Shown one piece after another: positions 1 through 14,538 of a stretch of 64,000 nt of DNA. The DNA comes from Enterobacter wuhouensis (GTDB taxonomy: Bacteria; Pseudomonadota; Gammaproteobacteria; Enterobacterales; Enterobacteriaceae). A program made the translations under genes and the position numbers. Position 1 is the stretch's first letter. Each line of letters opens with the position of its first letter. The notes beneath the pieces are model-generated. The model was given only the letters and a program-made list of their open reading frames with translations, searched no databases and was not told where the DNA came from. Location: NCBI RefSeq assembly GCF_004331265.1, contig NZ_SJOO01000002.1:558001-622000 (forward strand). Direction: 5' to 3'.

Positions 1-848
1 GGAGACATCATTTTCAGCTTCTGCAGTTCTGCTTCCGCTTTCTCTTTTGCCTCTTTCGGCATCTTCGCCGCGTCGATCTTACGCTTCAGCGCTTCGTTTT
101 CGTCCGGCGCGTCGTCCATCTCGCCCAGCTCTTTCTGAATGGCCTTCATTTGCTCATTCAGATAGTACTCGCGCTGCGATTTCTCCATCTGCTTTTTCAC
201 GCGGTTGCGAATGCGTTTCTCAACCTGCAGCAGATCGATTTCTGACTCCATCATCGCCATCAGGTATTCCAGACGTTCATTCACGTCGGACATTTCCAGC
301 ACGGACTGTTTGTCAGCCAGCTTCAGCGGCATATGTGCGGCGATGGTGTCCGCCAGACGCGCAGGATCGTCGATGCTGTTCAGCGACGTCAGCACTTCCG
401 GTGGGATTTTCTTGTTCAGCTTGATATAGCCTTCAAACTGGCTAATCGCGGTGCGCACCAGCACTTCCTGCTCGCGCTCATCAAGCTCAGGCGAATCAAG
501 GTACTCTGCCTTCGCAGAGAAGTGCTCGCCATCGTCTGACAAAGTGGTAATACGCGCACGCTGCAGGCCTTCTACCAGCACCTTCACGGTGCCGTCAGGC
601 AGCTTCAGCATCTGCAAAATAGAGGCCACGGTCCCGACGGTGAAAAGATCGTTTACACCCGGCTCATCCGTTGATGCTTCTTTCTGCGCCACCAACATGA
701 TTTTTTTATCATGATCCATGGCGGCTTCGAGGCAACGGATAGATTTTTCCCGCCCTACAAATAAGGGTATGACCATGTGCGGATAAACCACCACATCGCG
801 CAACGGCAATACGGGGATTTCAATGCGTTCAGAACGCTCAGGATTCAT
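1..848 (-). CDS. lon: ATP-dependent protease Lon, N-terminal part (cut by window edge)
   Basis: Only the first 282 codons are present; the gene runs off the left edge. The protein starts MNPERSERIEIPVLPLRDVV, the usual Lon start, followed by the N-terminal substrate-binding domain and the start of the coiled-coil linker (charged, with MEKSQREYYLNEQMKAIQKE around residues 230-250). The AAA+ ATPase and Ser-Lys protease domains lie outside the window. Lon is a cytoplasmic homo-oligomeric protease that removes misfolded and regulatory proteins. It follows clpP and clpX in the same direction but has its own heat-shock promoter just upstream. Identity is certain; completeness of the rest cannot be judged. 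Confidence 0.97.
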   Translation of the reverse strand, partial: MNPERSERIEIPVLPLRDVVVYPHMVIPLFVGREKSIRCLEAAMDHDKKIMLVAQKEASTDEPGVNDLFTVGTVASILQMLKLPDGTVKVLVEGLQRARITTLSDDGEHFSAKAEYLDSPELDEREQEVLVRTAISQFEGYIKLNKKIPPEVLTSLNSIDDPARLADTIAAHMPLKLADKQSVLEMSDVNERLEYLMAMMESEIDLLQVEKRIRNRVKKQMEKSQREYYLNEQMKAIQKELGEMDDAPDENEALKRKIDAAKMPKEAKEKAEAELQKLKMMS

Positions 849-928
849 AGAGCTCTCTCTTAGTTTAGTGTCCGCCAGGTAAACTGGTCATGTAACTGTG
901 CTTCACACAACCATTAACATGTAACCAG

Positions 929-957
929 TATATGGGGATGTTTCCCACACATTCAAC
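929..957 (-). promoter_or_regulatory. Sigma-32 heat-shock promoter of lon
   Basis: On the minus strand a GTTGAA -35 element (952-957) is followed after 14 bases by a CCCCATATA -10 element (929-937). This is the known arrangement of the sigma-32 promoter of lon in E. coli, about 80 bases before the lon start. Assignment by pattern and context. Confidence 0.75.
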
Positions 958-977
958 GCCATGAATACGGAAAAAGT

Positions 978-1004
978 AAAGGGGAGATAAAATCCCCCCT
1001 TTTT
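978..1004 (-). terminator. Probable intrinsic terminator after clpX
   Basis: AAAGGGG-A-GAT, AAA loop, ATC-C-CCCCTTT stem with one mismatch, T-rich on one side and A-rich on the other, between the clpX stop and the lon promoter. E. coli has a small RNA (SraA) annotated in this clpX-lon gap; I cannot tell whether it is kept here. Confidence 0.55.
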
Positions 1005-1031
1005 GATTAACTGCTTGTATGATTTGGTGAA

Positions 1032-2306
1032 TTATTCGCCAGATGCCTGCTGGGCTTCTGGTTTACCGTAAATCAACAGCGGCTTGGTCTGACCGCCAAT
1101 AACGGATTCGTCGATAACCACTTTCTCAACATCTTCCATCGACGGCAGATCGTACATGGTATCAAGCAGTGCCGCTTCAACGATTGAACGCAGGCCACGC
1201 GCGCCGGTTTTGCGGATCATCGCTTTCTTCGCGATGGCATCCAGCGCTTCGTCGCGGAATTCCAGCTCAACGCCTTCCAGATTGAACAGCGCCTGATACT
1301 GCTTGGTCAGCGCATTTTTCGGCTCTTTCAGAATCTGGATGAGCGCATCTTCGCTCAGTTCGTTCAGCGTTGCCACAACCGGCAGACGACCGATGAACTC
1401 AGGGATCAGACCAAACTTGATCAGATCTTCTGGTTCGACCTGCGACAGCAGCTGGCCTTCGTTCGGCTTTTCAGACGTGGATTTCACCGTTGCGCCAAAA
1501 CCAATGCCGGAGCCGGTTTCAACACGGTGAGAAATCACCTTATCCAGGCCTGCAAACGCACCGCCACAGATGAACAGGATCTTGGAGGTATCAACCTGCA
1601 GGAACTCCTGCTGCGGATGCTTACGGCCACCCTGTGGCGGCACCGCCGCAACGGTACCTTCAATCAGCTTCAGCAGCGCCTGCTGCACGCCTTCACCCGA
1701 CACGTCACGGGTAATGGACGGGTTGTCAGACTTACGGGAGATTTTGTCGATTTCATCGATGTAAACAATCCCGCGCTGCGCCTTCTGCACGTCGTAATCG
1801 CACTTCTGCAGCAGTTTTTGAATGATGTTTTCAACGTCTTCACCCACATAACCGGCTTCGGTCAGGGTGGTGGCATCCGCCATGGTGAACGGAACATCCA
1901 GCAGGCGCGCCAGGGTTTCAGCCAGCAGCGTTTTACCGGAGCCGGTTGGCCCGATCAGCAGAATGTTACTTTTACCCAGTTCGACGCCATTACTGGTATC
2001 GCCGTTACGCAGGCGTTTGTAGTGGTTATATACCGCCACCGCCAGCACCTTCTTCGCCTGCTCCTGACCGATGACATAGTCGTCAAGGTGATGACGAATT
2101 TCATGCGGTGTCGGCAACGCGCTACGCTCACGGTGCGGGGCAACTTCTTTAATCTCTTCGCGAATGATGTCGTTACATAAATCGACACACTCGTCGCAGA
2201 TATACACGGACGGCCCGGCAATCAGTTTACGCACTTCATGCTGGCTTTTGCCGCAAAAAGAGCAGTACAGCAGTTTGCCCGAACCATCTTTGCGTTTATC
2301 TGTCAT
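1032..2306 (-). CDS. clpX: ClpX, AAA+ unfoldase subunit of the ClpXP protease
   Basis: 424 residues, the normal family length. It recognises tagged or damaged proteins, unfolds them with ATP and feeds them to ClpP. Visible parts: N-terminal zinc-binding domain with C15-x2-C18 and C37-x2-C40; Walker A GPTGSGKT near residue 120; Walker B VYIDEID near 185; the [10 protein letters not shown] segment around 265 holding the IGF loop that docks on ClpP; and sensor-2 arginine motif KTGARGLRS. The open frame extends 16 codons further upstream, but the ATG at 2306 gives the conserved start [11 protein letters not shown]. It lies 126 bases downstream of clpP in the same direction and is probably co-transcribed with it. 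Confidence 0.98.
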   Translation of the reverse strand: MTDKRKDGSGKLLYCSFCGKSQHEVRKLIAGPSVYICDECVDLCNDIIREEIKEVAPHRERSALPTPHEIRHHLDDYVIGQEQAKKVLAVAVYNHYKRLRNGDTSNGVELGKSNILLIGPTGSGKTLLAETLARLLDVPFTMADATTLTEAGYVGEDVENIIQKLLQKCDYDVQKAQRGIVYIDEIDKISRKSDNPSITRDVSGEGVQQALLKLIEGTVAAVPPQGGRKHPQQEFLQVDTSKILFICGGAFAGLDKVISHRVETGSGIGFGATVKSTSEKPNEGQLLSQVEPEDLIKFGLIPEFIGRLPVVATLNELSEDALIQILKEPKNALTKQYQALFNLEGVELEFRDEALDAIAKKAMIRKTGARGLRSIVEAALLDTMYDLPSMEDVEKVVIDESVIGGQTKPLLIYGKPEAQQASGE

Positions 2307-2432
2307 GAGTCCAAACCTCTTTTTAAGTTCTTTGTGCCGCACATGACGACGCAAATGCCATTCTCAGACGCAAGCTGCTCTCGGCAGAATGCCGCCCTAC
2401 CTTAGTATAGCGGCACACTCGCGTCGCGGGCA

Positions 2433-3056
2433 TCAATTACGATGGGTCAAAACGGAGTCGACCAGGCCGTACTCAACTGCCTCTGGAGCTGAGAGGAAGC
2501 GATCGCGTTCAGTATCGCGCTCGATCTGCTCGAGAGGTTGACCCGTATGCTGCGCCATAAGTTCATTCATGCGCGCTTTTACTTTCAGAATTTCTCGGGC
2601 GTGGATTTCGATATCCGTCGCCTGGCCCTGGTAACCACCCAGCGGCTGGTGAATCATCACGCGGGAATTTGGCAGGCAGAAACGCTTGCCTTTCGCCCCT
2701 GCGGTTAACAGGAATGCCCCCATGGATGCGGCCTGTCCCATACAGATGGTGCTCACATCCGGCTTGATGAATTGCATGGTGTCGTAAATGGACATACCTG
2801 CCGTGATCACGCCGCCCGGCGAGTTAATGTACAGGTAAATGTCTTTTTCCGGGTTTTCCGCTTCCAGAAACAGCATCTGCGCCACGATCAGGTTAGCCAT
2901 GTGGTCTTCCACCTGGCCGGTCAGAAAGATAACGCGTTCCTTGAGCAGACGGGAATAGATATCAAAAGAACGCTCACCGCGTGAGGTCTGTTCAATAACC
3001 ATTGGCACCAGAGCCATATGGGGTGCAAAGTTATCTCGTTCGCCACTGTATGACAT
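2433..3056 (-). CDS. clpP: ClpP, serine peptidase subunit of ClpXP/ClpAP
   Basis: 207 residues including a short propeptide ([14 protein letters not shown]) removed before the mature ALVPMVIE start. Forms a double heptameric ring whose chamber degrades proteins delivered by ClpX or ClpA. The catalytic Ser lies in [11 protein letters not shown] and the His in [11 protein letters not shown]; the Asp is further on. The ATG at 3056 is preferred over upstream in-frame codons because it gives the conserved start. First gene of the clpP-clpX unit, downstream of tig. Confidence 0.98.
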   Translation of the reverse strand: MSYSGERDNFAPHMALVPMVIEQTSRGERSFDIYSRLLKERVIFLTGQVEDHMANLIVAQMLFLEAENPEKDIYLYINSPGGVITAGMSIYDTMQFIKPDVSTICMGQAASMGAFLLTAGAKGKRFCLPNSRVMIHQPLGGYQGQATDIEIHAREILKVKARMNELMAQHTGQPLEQIERDTERDRFLSAPEAVEYGLVDSVLTHRN

Positions 3057-3252
3057 TTCCGTCTCCTGGATCAAAATTGAAAACACCTGCTGCACTGATT
3101 GTAACCTTATGGACGGATTATCAGCCAGTCTCATTCATCGGGATTACATACTTATGGGGTTCACATTGCCCTATTTCAAGCATAACAATCTTTTGTTGTT
3201 ACGCTAACACTGAAAGGGCGTTTTAGCACTCTTCCTGGGCTATTGGTGTGAT

Positions 3253-3286
3253 AAAAAAAACCCGTCGCCGGAGGGCAACGGGTTTT
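3253..3286 (-). terminator. Intrinsic terminator of tig
   Basis: A stem of AACCCGTTGCC paired with GGCGACGGGTT (one mismatch) on the minus strand, followed by eight T residues. It lies just after the tig stop codon. Confidence 0.85.
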
Positions 3287-3316
3287 CTGTTCAAACTTTA
3301 AACCGTTGGGGCGAAA

Positions 3317-4946
<1,630 letters not shown>

Positions 4947-5264
4947 TCAGGCTAAGGTGCCTGCACCGCGACAGGGCGGTGAGGCGACTACCGTATCCTG
5001 CAAGCCTTCCCACTCCTTAATGGTGTAGGTATGCAATGCCAGCGCATGTACGGTCGTGGAGAGTTCTTCCGACAGGGTGCTGTAGATCATGCGATGTCGG
5101 TTCAGGAAGCGTTCTCCCTGAAAACGATCGCTGACCAGAACCACTTTAAAGTGGCTTTCAGAACCCGCCGGCACGTTATGACGATAGCTTTCGTCGACAA
5201 CTTCGAGGAACACAGGGTCGAACGCTGCCCTTAATTTATCTTCTATCTGCTCACGTATCATCAT
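4947..5264 (-). CDS. bolA: BolA, stationary-phase morphogene and iron-sulfur trafficking protein
   Basis: 105 residues, starting [20 protein letters not shown]. Small cytoplasmic alpha/beta protein with the BolA fold; the conserved segment [23 protein letters not shown] and the [13 protein letters not shown] helix are intact. In E. coli it alters cell shape and biofilm genes under stress and pairs with monothiol glutaredoxin GrxD. The open frame extends 11 codons further but without homology. It lies upstream of tig and diverges from yajG. Confidence 0.97.
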   Translation of the reverse strand: MMIREQIEDKLRAAFDPVFLEVVDESYRHNVPAGSESHFKVVLVSDRFQGERFLNRHRMIYSTLSEELSTTVHALALHTYTIKEWEGLQDTVVASPPCRGAGTLA

Positions 5265-5569
5265 GAAATTACTCCTCCGACAACGCCAGGATGTCACCCA
5301 TCCCTTTAAATGTTAGCCGCTTTTACCGTTTCCATTACATCAACACAACAAATATTTAGCTTTCGTCCGATTTTCTCATTCAAACGAATGAAGTTCACTG
5401 TGAGGCTCATACGTTTTGTCATTCACAGGTAGAGAAAAGCGGTGAGATGGTCAGATTTCAGACAAGGCGATGAATTTACATGCGTTGACCACTTCCCCTG
5501 GCCGTTGGCGATGTTATGATGGCGGCAATTTTTCTCTTTATATGCTTACGATTCGTTGAGAACCTGAAA
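5265..5569. other. Intergenic region bolA-yajG
   Basis: 305 bases between divergently transcribed bolA and yajG. Moderately AT-rich. A TTGACC hexamer is at 5485-5490 and TATGAT at 5515-5520, but their spacing (24) does not make a standard promoter. I see no gene or clear operator. Confidence 0.4.
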
Positions 5570-6148
5570 ATGTTAAAAAAACTCTTCTTTCCGTTGGTAG
5601 CGATTTTTATGCTGGCAGGCTGTGCCACCCCGCCAACCACCATTGATGTTTCACCAAAAATCACCCTGCCTCAGCAGGACCCTAGCCTGATGGGCGTGAC
5701 CGTTAGCATCAACGGTGCCGATCAGCGCCAGGATCAGGCGCTGGCAAAAGTCACCCGCGACAACCAGCAGGTTACCCTGACCGCGTCCCGCGACCTGCGC
5801 TTCCTGCTGCAGGAAGTGCTCGAGAAGCAAATGACCTCCCGCGGCTATATGGTTGGCCCAAGCGGTACGGTTGATCTGCAGATCATCGTCAACAACCTGT
5901 ACGCAGACGTTTCCCAGGGTAACGTGCGCTACAACATCTCTACCAAAGCGGATATTGCCATCATCGCCACCGCGAAGAACGGCAACAAGATGAACAAAAA
6001 CTACCGTGCGAGCTACTCCGTTGAAGGCGCATTCCAGGCCTCTAACAAAAATATCGCCGACGCGGTTAACAGCGTGCTGACCGACACCATTGCAGATATG
6101 GCGCAGGACACCAGCATTCACGACTTCATCAAGCAGAACGCGCGCTAA
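5570..6148 (+). CDS. yajG: Predicted outer-membrane lipoprotein YajG
   Basis: 192 residues, as in E. coli. The signal peptide MLKKLFFPLVAIFMLAGC ends in the lipobox LAGC, so Cys18 should be lipidated. The rest is a YajG-family (DUF) beta-rich domain with PQQDPSLMGVTVSINGADQRQD. Its function is unknown. The ATG at 5570 is chosen because it places the signal peptide properly. It stands 45 bases before ampG in the same direction, as in E. coli, where the two are co-transcribed. Confidence 0.95.
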   Translation: MLKKLFFPLVAIFMLAGCATPPTTIDVSPKITLPQQDPSLMGVTVSINGADQRQDQALAKVTRDNQQVTLTASRDLRFLLQEVLEKQMTSRGYMVGPSGTVDLQIIVNNLYADVSQGNVRYNISTKADIAIIATAKNGNKMNKNYRASYSVEGAFQASNKNIADAVNSVLTDTIADMAQDTSIHDFIKQNAR

Positions 6149-6193
6149 TCCCGCTGACTGACCCGGTGCTTAGCCGGGTCAGTTTTATTAAAC

Positions 6194-7669
6194 ATGTCCA
6201 GTCATTACTTACGCATTTTCCAGCAACCGAAATCAGCCATCCTGCTGATCCTCGGCTTCGCCTCCGGTGTACCCCTCGCGCTCACCTCCGGCACGCTCCA
6301 GGCGTGGATGACCGTCGAGAATATCGATCTCAAAACCATCGGCTTCTTCTCGCTCGTCGGCCAGGCTTACGTCTTTAAGTTCCTGTGGTCGCCGGTGATG
6401 GACCGCTACACGCCGCCGTTCCTCGGCCGGCGTCGCGGCTGGTTAGTGATAACTCAGCTTCTGCTGCTCGTGGCGATTGCCGCGATGGGCTTCCTCGAGC
6501 CGTCAACGCAGCTGCGCTGGATGGCGGCGCTTGCGGTGGTGATTGCCTTCTGTTCCGCTTCGCAGGACATTGTTTTTGATGCCTGGAAGACGGACGTGCT
6601 GCCCGCTGACGAACGCGGCGCAGGTGCTGCAATCAGCGTTCTCGGCTACCGTTTGGGCATGCTGGTTTCCGGCGGCCTGGCGCTGTGGCTGGCCGACCGC
6701 TATCTCGGCTGGCAGGGCATGTACTGGCTGATGGCCGCATTCTTGATCCCCTGCATTATTGCCACCCTGCTTGCGCCTGAACCGAGCGATGTGATCCCGG
6801 TGCCGCGCTCGCTGGAACAGGCCGTTGCCGAACCGCTGCGCGACTTCTTTGGCCGCAACAACGCGTGGCTAATTCTGCTTTTGATCGTCCTTTATAAGCT
6901 GGGCGACGCGTTTGCCATGAGCCTGACCACCACCTTCCTGATTCGCGGCGTTGGGTTTGACGCCGGTGAAGTGGGCGTGGTGAACAAAACGCTGGGGCTG
7001 TTTGCCACCATCGTCGGGGCGCTCTACGGCGGGGTGTTGATGCAGCGCCTGACGCTGTTCCGCGCCCTGCTAATCTTCGGCATTTTACAAGGGGCATCGA
7101 ACGCGGGTTACTGGCTGCTGTCGATTACCGACAAGCATATGATCAGCATGGCGACCGCGGTGTTCTTCGAAAACCTCTGCGGCGGGATGGGAACCGCAGC
7201 CTTCGTGGCCCTGCTGATGACCCTGTGCAACAAATCGTTTTCTGCCACGCAGTTTGCCCTGCTCTCGGCGCTCTCCGCCGTTGGCCGCGTTTACGTCGGC
7301 CCCATTGCCGGCTGGTTTGTTGAGGCCCACGGCTGGCCTACGTTTTATCTCTTCTCGGTGGTCGCCGCCGTGCCGGGAATTTTATTACTGCTGGTCTGTC
7401 GCCAGACGCTGGAATATACCCAGCGAACAGAGCACTTTATGCCGCGCACCGAATATTCTCGCGCCTACCGCTTTGCATTACGGCTGTTGATGGTGGGCTG
7501 TTTTGCGCTGGTACTTTGGCTGGCGGTGCTGATTATCAATGCGACGACCGGGCTGTCGCTACCGTTCGAAGCCCTTCTTTTAGACGCGGGCGCGCTGCTG
7601 GCGATTGCCGGGATTCTGATCGGTGGACTGCTCGACTTCCTTGCGCTGCGTAAAACCCAGCTGACCTGA
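6194..7669 (+). CDS. ampG: AmpG, inner-membrane muropeptide permease
   Basis: 491 residues, the normal length. Major-facilitator-type carrier with about 14 membrane segments that imports GlcNAc-anhydroMurNAc peptides from the periplasm for cell-wall recycling, using the proton-motive force. The start MSSHYLRIFQQPKSAILLIL and the segments GVPLALTSGTLQAWM and FLWSPVMDRYTPPFLGRRRG are typical. In species with an inducible ampC, AmpG supplies the inducing muropeptides; ampC is not in this window, though ampH begins at its right end. Second gene after yajG. Confidence 0.98.
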   Translation: MSSHYLRIFQQPKSAILLILGFASGVPLALTSGTLQAWMTVENIDLKTIGFFSLVGQAYVFKFLWSPVMDRYTPPFLGRRRGWLVITQLLLLVAIAAMGFLEPSTQLRWMAALAVVIAFCSASQDIVFDAWKTDVLPADERGAGAAISVLGYRLGMLVSGGLALWLADRYLGWQGMYWLMAAFLIPCIIATLLAPEPSDVIPVPRSLEQAVAEPLRDFFGRNNAWLILLLIVLYKLGDAFAMSLTTTFLIRGVGFDAGEVGVVNKTLGLFATIVGALYGGVLMQRLTLFRALLIFGILQGASNAGYWLLSITDKHMISMATAVFFENLCGGMGTAAFVALLMTLCNKSFSATQFALLSALSAVGRVYVGPIAGWFVEAHGWPTFYLFSVVAAVPGILLLLVCRQTLEYTQRTEHFMPRTEYSRAYRFALRLLMVGCFALVLWLAVLIINATTGLSLPFEALLLDAGALLAIAGILIGGLLDFLALRKTQLT

Positions 7670-7683
7670 AGGTATAAACGAAA

Positions 7684-7733
7684 GGTTATTTCCCGTTGTA
7701 ATCACGAGGCGTAATTATAACGGTGAAATAACC
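7684..7733. repeat. Long imperfect inverted repeat after ampG
   Basis: The left arm 7684-7702 (GGTTATTTCCCGTTGTAAT) pairs with the right arm 7714-7733 (ATTATAACGGTGAAATAACC) with one bulge and one mismatch, around an 11-base loop. There is no T-run, so it is not a standard terminator, though it may protect or end the ampG transcript. Confidence 0.6.
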
Positions 7734-7870
7734 GGCAGCGGCAAAAAAATATTTGTTGTTTTGTGCGGGATAGAATTTGGAAATTATTGGAGCTAATTCC
7801 AAAACGCTATTTTTCATTAAACGATTCAGCTTTTGAAAGATTGAATTTTCGTTTTTTAAATGTCTATTTA

Positions 7871-7890
7871 TTGATAATTAATTGTTAATT
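7871..7890. promoter_or_regulatory. Possible ArcA-P binding site before cyoA
   Basis: TTGATAATTAATTGTTAATT resembles the ArcA direct-repeat consensus (GTTAATTAAATGTTA). In E. coli ArcA represses cyo under low oxygen. Inference from motif and context only. Confidence 0.4.
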
Positions 7891-8067
7891 TTTTGTATAT
7901 TTTTGATAATGGTTATACCAATTGCCCCTTTTAGGGTATGCTTGGAGGTTCGTTCGTTATAAAGCCCATGCCATGCGGCTTCCGTCTTAAAAAACGACAT
8001 AATTTGCAACACTTGTGACATGTGCGGCAGAACCCAGTAACACCTTCCTGACACAGCCCTAATGATG

Positions 8068-8096
8068 TTTACAGTAATGTAACCTTCCCGTAAAAT
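8068..8096 (+). promoter_or_regulatory. Sigma-70 promoter of cyoABCDE
   Basis: TTTACA (8068-8073), 17-base spacer, TAAAAT (8091-8096); the transcript would start near 8103, about 43 bases before the cyoA ATG. Confidence 0.65.
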
Positions 8097-8145
8097 GCCC
8101 CCACACTTTAAACGCCACCAGACTCCGTGGAATTGAGGTCGTTAA

Positions 8146-11704
<3,559 letters not shown>

Positions 11705-11705
<1 letters not shown>

Positions 11706-12031
11706 TGAGTCATTCTAACGATCATGGCGCTTCCCACGGCAGCGTAAAAACCTACATGACAGGTTTCATCCTGTCGATCATCCTGACGGTCATTCCGTTC
11801 TGGATGGTGATGAACGGTTCTGCATCTAAGCCGGTTATCCTGGGCGCAATCCTGGTGACCGCGGTGATTCAGATTCTGGTGCATCTGGTTTGCTTCCTGC
11901 ACATGAACACCAAGTCCGATGAAGGCTGGAATATGACGGCCTTTATCTTTACCGTGATTATCATCGCTATCCTGGTAGTCGGTTCCATCTGGATTATGTG
12001 GAACCTTAACTACAACATGATGGTTCACTAA
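11705..12031 (+). CDS. cyoD: Cytochrome bo3 ubiquinol oxidase subunit IV
   Basis: 108 residues with three membrane segments; helps assemble the CuB site. Starts [20 protein letters not shown]. The ATG at 11705 overlaps the cyoC stop, typical of translational coupling; the longer frame from 11624 is only overlap with cyoC. Confidence 0.97.
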
Positions 12032-12042
12032 GAGCGGCGAGT

Positions 12043-12930
12043 ATGTTTAAGCAATACCTGCAAGTAACGAAACCAGGCATCATCTTTGGCAACCTGATCT
12101 CCGTGATCGGAGGGTTCCTGTTGGCCTCCAAGGGCAGCATTGATTACACCCTCTTTATCTACACGCTGGTCGGTGTGTCCCTGGTTGTTGCGTCCGGTTG
12201 TGTATTTAATAACTACATCGACATGGATATCGACAAGAAGATGGAAAGGACCAAAAATCGGGTGCTGGTGAAAGGCCTGATCGCCCCTTCCGTCTCGCTG
12301 GTGTACGCCACCTTGCTGGGTATTGCTGGCTTTATGCTCCTGTGGTTTGGCGCTAACCCGCTGGCCTGCTGGCTGGGGGTTATGGGGTTCGTGGTGTATG
12401 TGGGCGTCTACAGCCTGTATATGAAACGTCACTCCGTCTACGGTACGCTGATTGGTTCACTCTCCGGCGCTGCGCCGCCGGTGATTGGCTACTGCGCCGT
12501 CACGAATGAGTTCGACAGCGGTGCGCTGATCCTGCTGGCTATCTTTAGCCTGTGGCAGATGCCGCACTCCTATGCCATCGCGATTTTCCGCTTCAAGGAT
12601 TATCAGGCAGCGAACATCCCGGTTCTGCCGGTCGTGAAGGGCATTTCGGTTGCCAAGAACCACATCACGCTGTACATCATCGCCTTTGCCGTGGCAACGC
12701 TGATGCTCTCTCTGGGCGGTTACGCCGGATATAAATATCTGGTCGTGGCGGCTGCGGTGAGCGTCTGGTGGCTCGGTATGGCGCTGCGCGGTTACAAGGT
12801 GGAAGATGACAAGGTTTGGGCGCGCAAGCTGTTTGTGTTCTCGATTGTTGCCATCACCTCGCTGTCCGTGATGATGTCCGTGGATTTCATGGTGCCAGAT
12901 TCACATAGCCTGCTGACTTACGTCTGGTAA
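12043..12930 (+). CDS. cyoE: Protoheme IX farnesyltransferase (haem O synthase)
   Basis: 295 residues, UbiA-type membrane prenyltransferase with about nine membrane segments. Adds a farnesyl group to haem B to make the haem O used by CyoB. The first Asp-rich motif is [18 protein letters not shown] (about 58-75), and a second conserved segment HFW-like region follows [19 protein letters not shown]. Last gene of the cyo operon, 11 bases after cyoD, followed by a strong terminator. Confidence 0.98.
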   Translation: MFKQYLQVTKPGIIFGNLISVIGGFLLASKGSIDYTLFIYTLVGVSLVVASGCVFNNYIDMDIDKKMERTKNRVLVKGLIAPSVSLVYATLLGIAGFMLLWFGANPLACWLGVMGFVVYVGVYSLYMKRHSVYGTLIGSLSGAAPPVIGYCAVTNEFDSGALILLAIFSLWQMPHSYAIAIFRFKDYQAANIPVLPVVKGISVAKNHITLYIIAFAVATLMLSLGGYAGYKYLVVAAAVSVWWLGMALRGYKVEDDKVWARKLFVFSIVAITSLSVMMSVDFMVPDSHSLLTYVW

Positions 12931-12943
12931 GTGTGCTGAATTG

Positions 12944-12976
12944 AAAAAGCCAGGTTAATCACCTGGCTTTTTTTTT
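12944..12976 (+). terminator. Intrinsic terminator of the cyo operon
   Basis: AAAAAGCCAGGT, loop, ACCTGGC, then nine T residues, 14 bases after the cyoE stop. Confidence 0.92.
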
Positions 12977-13050
12977 GCCCGGCGGCGCTACGCTTGCACG
13001 GGCCTACGGGATCGGTAGGTCGGGTAAGGCATAGCCGCCACCCGACGCGG
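12977..13050. repeat. REP-type palindromic element
   Basis: GCCCGGCGGCGCTACGCTTG and its partner ending GCCGCCACCCGACGCGG form the usual GCC-GGTGGCG REP pattern with imperfect stems, between cyoE and yajR. Confidence 0.7.
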
Positions 13051-13143
13051 TTTTGCTCGATGGTAATATCTCTTAAACAAACACCTATTTACCGCACTTA
13101 ACACCCCGCCTAAACTAGTGCCTGCTTTTGAACTGAGGTGGTA

Positions 13144-14505
13144 ATGAACGATTATAAAATGACGCCGGGCGAGCTACGCGCGACCTGGGGCTTAGGGACT
13201 GTCTTCTCGCTACGGATGCTTGGCATGTTTATGGTCCTGCCTGTTCTGACCACGTACGGCATGGCGCTGCAGGGGGCCAGCGAGGCGTTGATTGGCCTGG
13301 CGATTGGGATCTATGGTTTAGCCCAGGCGGTATTCCAGATCCCCTTTGGCCTGCTTTCGGATCGCGTTGGCCGTAAGCCGCTGATTGTCGGCGGTCTGCT
13401 GATTTTTGTACTTGGCAGCGTCATTGCCGCCCTCTCCCACTCCATCTGGGGCATTATTTTAGGCCGCGCCCTGCAGGGTTCCGGCGCGATTGCCGCTGCC
13501 GTGATGGCGCTACTGTCAGACCTCACCCGCGAGCAGAACCGCACCAAGGCAATGGCGTTTATCGGCGTCAGCTTTGGCGTGACGTTTGCAATTGCAATGG
13601 TGCTCGGGCCAATTATTACCCACAAGCTTGGCCTGCACGCCCTCTTCTGGATGATTGCCGCGCTGGCGACCGTTGGGATCGCGCTTACGCTCTGGGTGGT
13701 CCCGGACAGCAAAAACCACGTGCTCAACCGTGAATCCGGCATGGTGAAGGGCTGCTTCAGCAAGGTGCTCGTTGAGCCACGACTGCTCAAGCTAAACTTC
13801 GGCATCATGTGCCTGCACATTCTGCTGATGTCGACCTTCGTCGCCCTGCCCGGCCAGCTCGCCGCCGCGGGCTTCCCCGCCGCCGAGCACTGGAAAATCT
13901 ATCTGGTGACGATGCTGATCTCCTTCGTCTCCGTGGTGCCGTTTATTATCTACGCCGAAGTGAAGCGCAAAATGAAGCGCGTTTTCGTGGGCTGCGTGGC
14001 GCTCCTGCTGATTGCCGAAATTGTGCTGTGGGGCTCCGGCCCGCACTTCTGGGAGCTGGTCATCGGCGTGCAGATCTTTTTCCTGGCCTTTAACCTGATG
14101 GAAGCCCTGCTGCCGTCGCTTATCAGCAAGGAATCCCCGGCGGGCTACAAAGGCACGGCGATGGGCATTTACTCCACCAGCCAGTTCCTCGGCGTGGCCA
14201 TTGGCGGCTCGCTCGGCGGCTGGGTGGACGGCCTGTTTGATTCGCAAACCGTGTTTCTGGCGGGGGCGCTGCTGGCGATGGTCTGGCTGCTGGTTGCCAG
14301 CAGCATGAAGGAACCGCGCTACGTAAGCAGCCTGCGCGTAGAAATCCCGGATAGCGTAGATATTAACGATGCGCTGAAACAGCGTCTTGAAGCAACGGAG
14401 GGCGTCAGTGAAGTGCTCATCGCCCCGGAAGAGCGCAGCGCCTATGTCAAAATTGACAGCAAGGTAACCAACCGCTTCGAGGTTGAGCAGGCCCTGAAAG
14501 CTTAA
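13144..14505 (+). CDS. yajR: MFS transporter YajR
   Basis: 453 residues. Twelve membrane segments followed by a C-terminal soluble ferredoxin-like domain of about 65 residues (EIPDSVDINDALKQRLEATE to the end), the distinctive feature of YajR. The MFS signature GLLSDRVGRKPLI is in loop 2-3. The proton-coupled drug/H+ antiporter fold is known; its substrate is not. The ATG at 13144 gives MNDYKMTPGELRATW; the GTG at 13138 is an in-frame alternative. Confidence 0.96.
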   Translation: MNDYKMTPGELRATWGLGTVFSLRMLGMFMVLPVLTTYGMALQGASEALIGLAIGIYGLAQAVFQIPFGLLSDRVGRKPLIVGGLLIFVLGSVIAALSHSIWGIILGRALQGSGAIAAAVMALLSDLTREQNRTKAMAFIGVSFGVTFAIAMVLGPIITHKLGLHALFWMIAALATVGIALTLWVVPDSKNHVLNRESGMVKGCFSKVLVEPRLLKLNFGIMCLHILLMSTFVALPGQLAAAGFPAAEHWKIYLVTMLISFVSVVPFIIYAEVKRKMKRVFVGCVALLLIAEIVLWGSGPHFWELVIGVQIFFLAFNLMEALLPSLISKESPAGYKGTAMGIYSTSQFLGVAIGGSLGGWVDGLFDSQTVFLAGALLAMVWLLVASSMKEPRYVSSLRVEIPDSVDINDALKQRLEATEGVSEVLIAPEERSAYVKIDSKVTNRFEVEQALKA

Positions 14506-14534
14506 AAATAAGCCCGGTTGAAACCGGGCTTTTT
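14504..14534. terminator. Bidirectional terminator between yajR and yajQ
   Basis: AAGCCCGGTT / AACCGGGCTT stem with a GA centre, A-run on the left and T-run on the right, between two convergent genes. Confidence 0.88.
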
Positions 14535-14538
14535 GGTC

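Larger units (their letters stand above)
7670..8145. other. AT-rich intergenic region ampG-cyoA
   Basis: 476 bases with no credible gene. It holds a long imperfect hairpin right after ampG (7684-7733), a very AT-rich stretch (7830-7920) with an ArcA-like element (7871-7890), and the cyoA promoter (8068-8096). Such a control region suits an oxygen-regulated terminal oxidase operon. Confidence 0.6.

Noticed and set aside
7911..7927. Possible Fur box in the cyo upstream region (GATAATGGTTAT)
   Set aside because: Only one half resembles the Fur consensus and the region is very AT-rich, so a chance match is likely.
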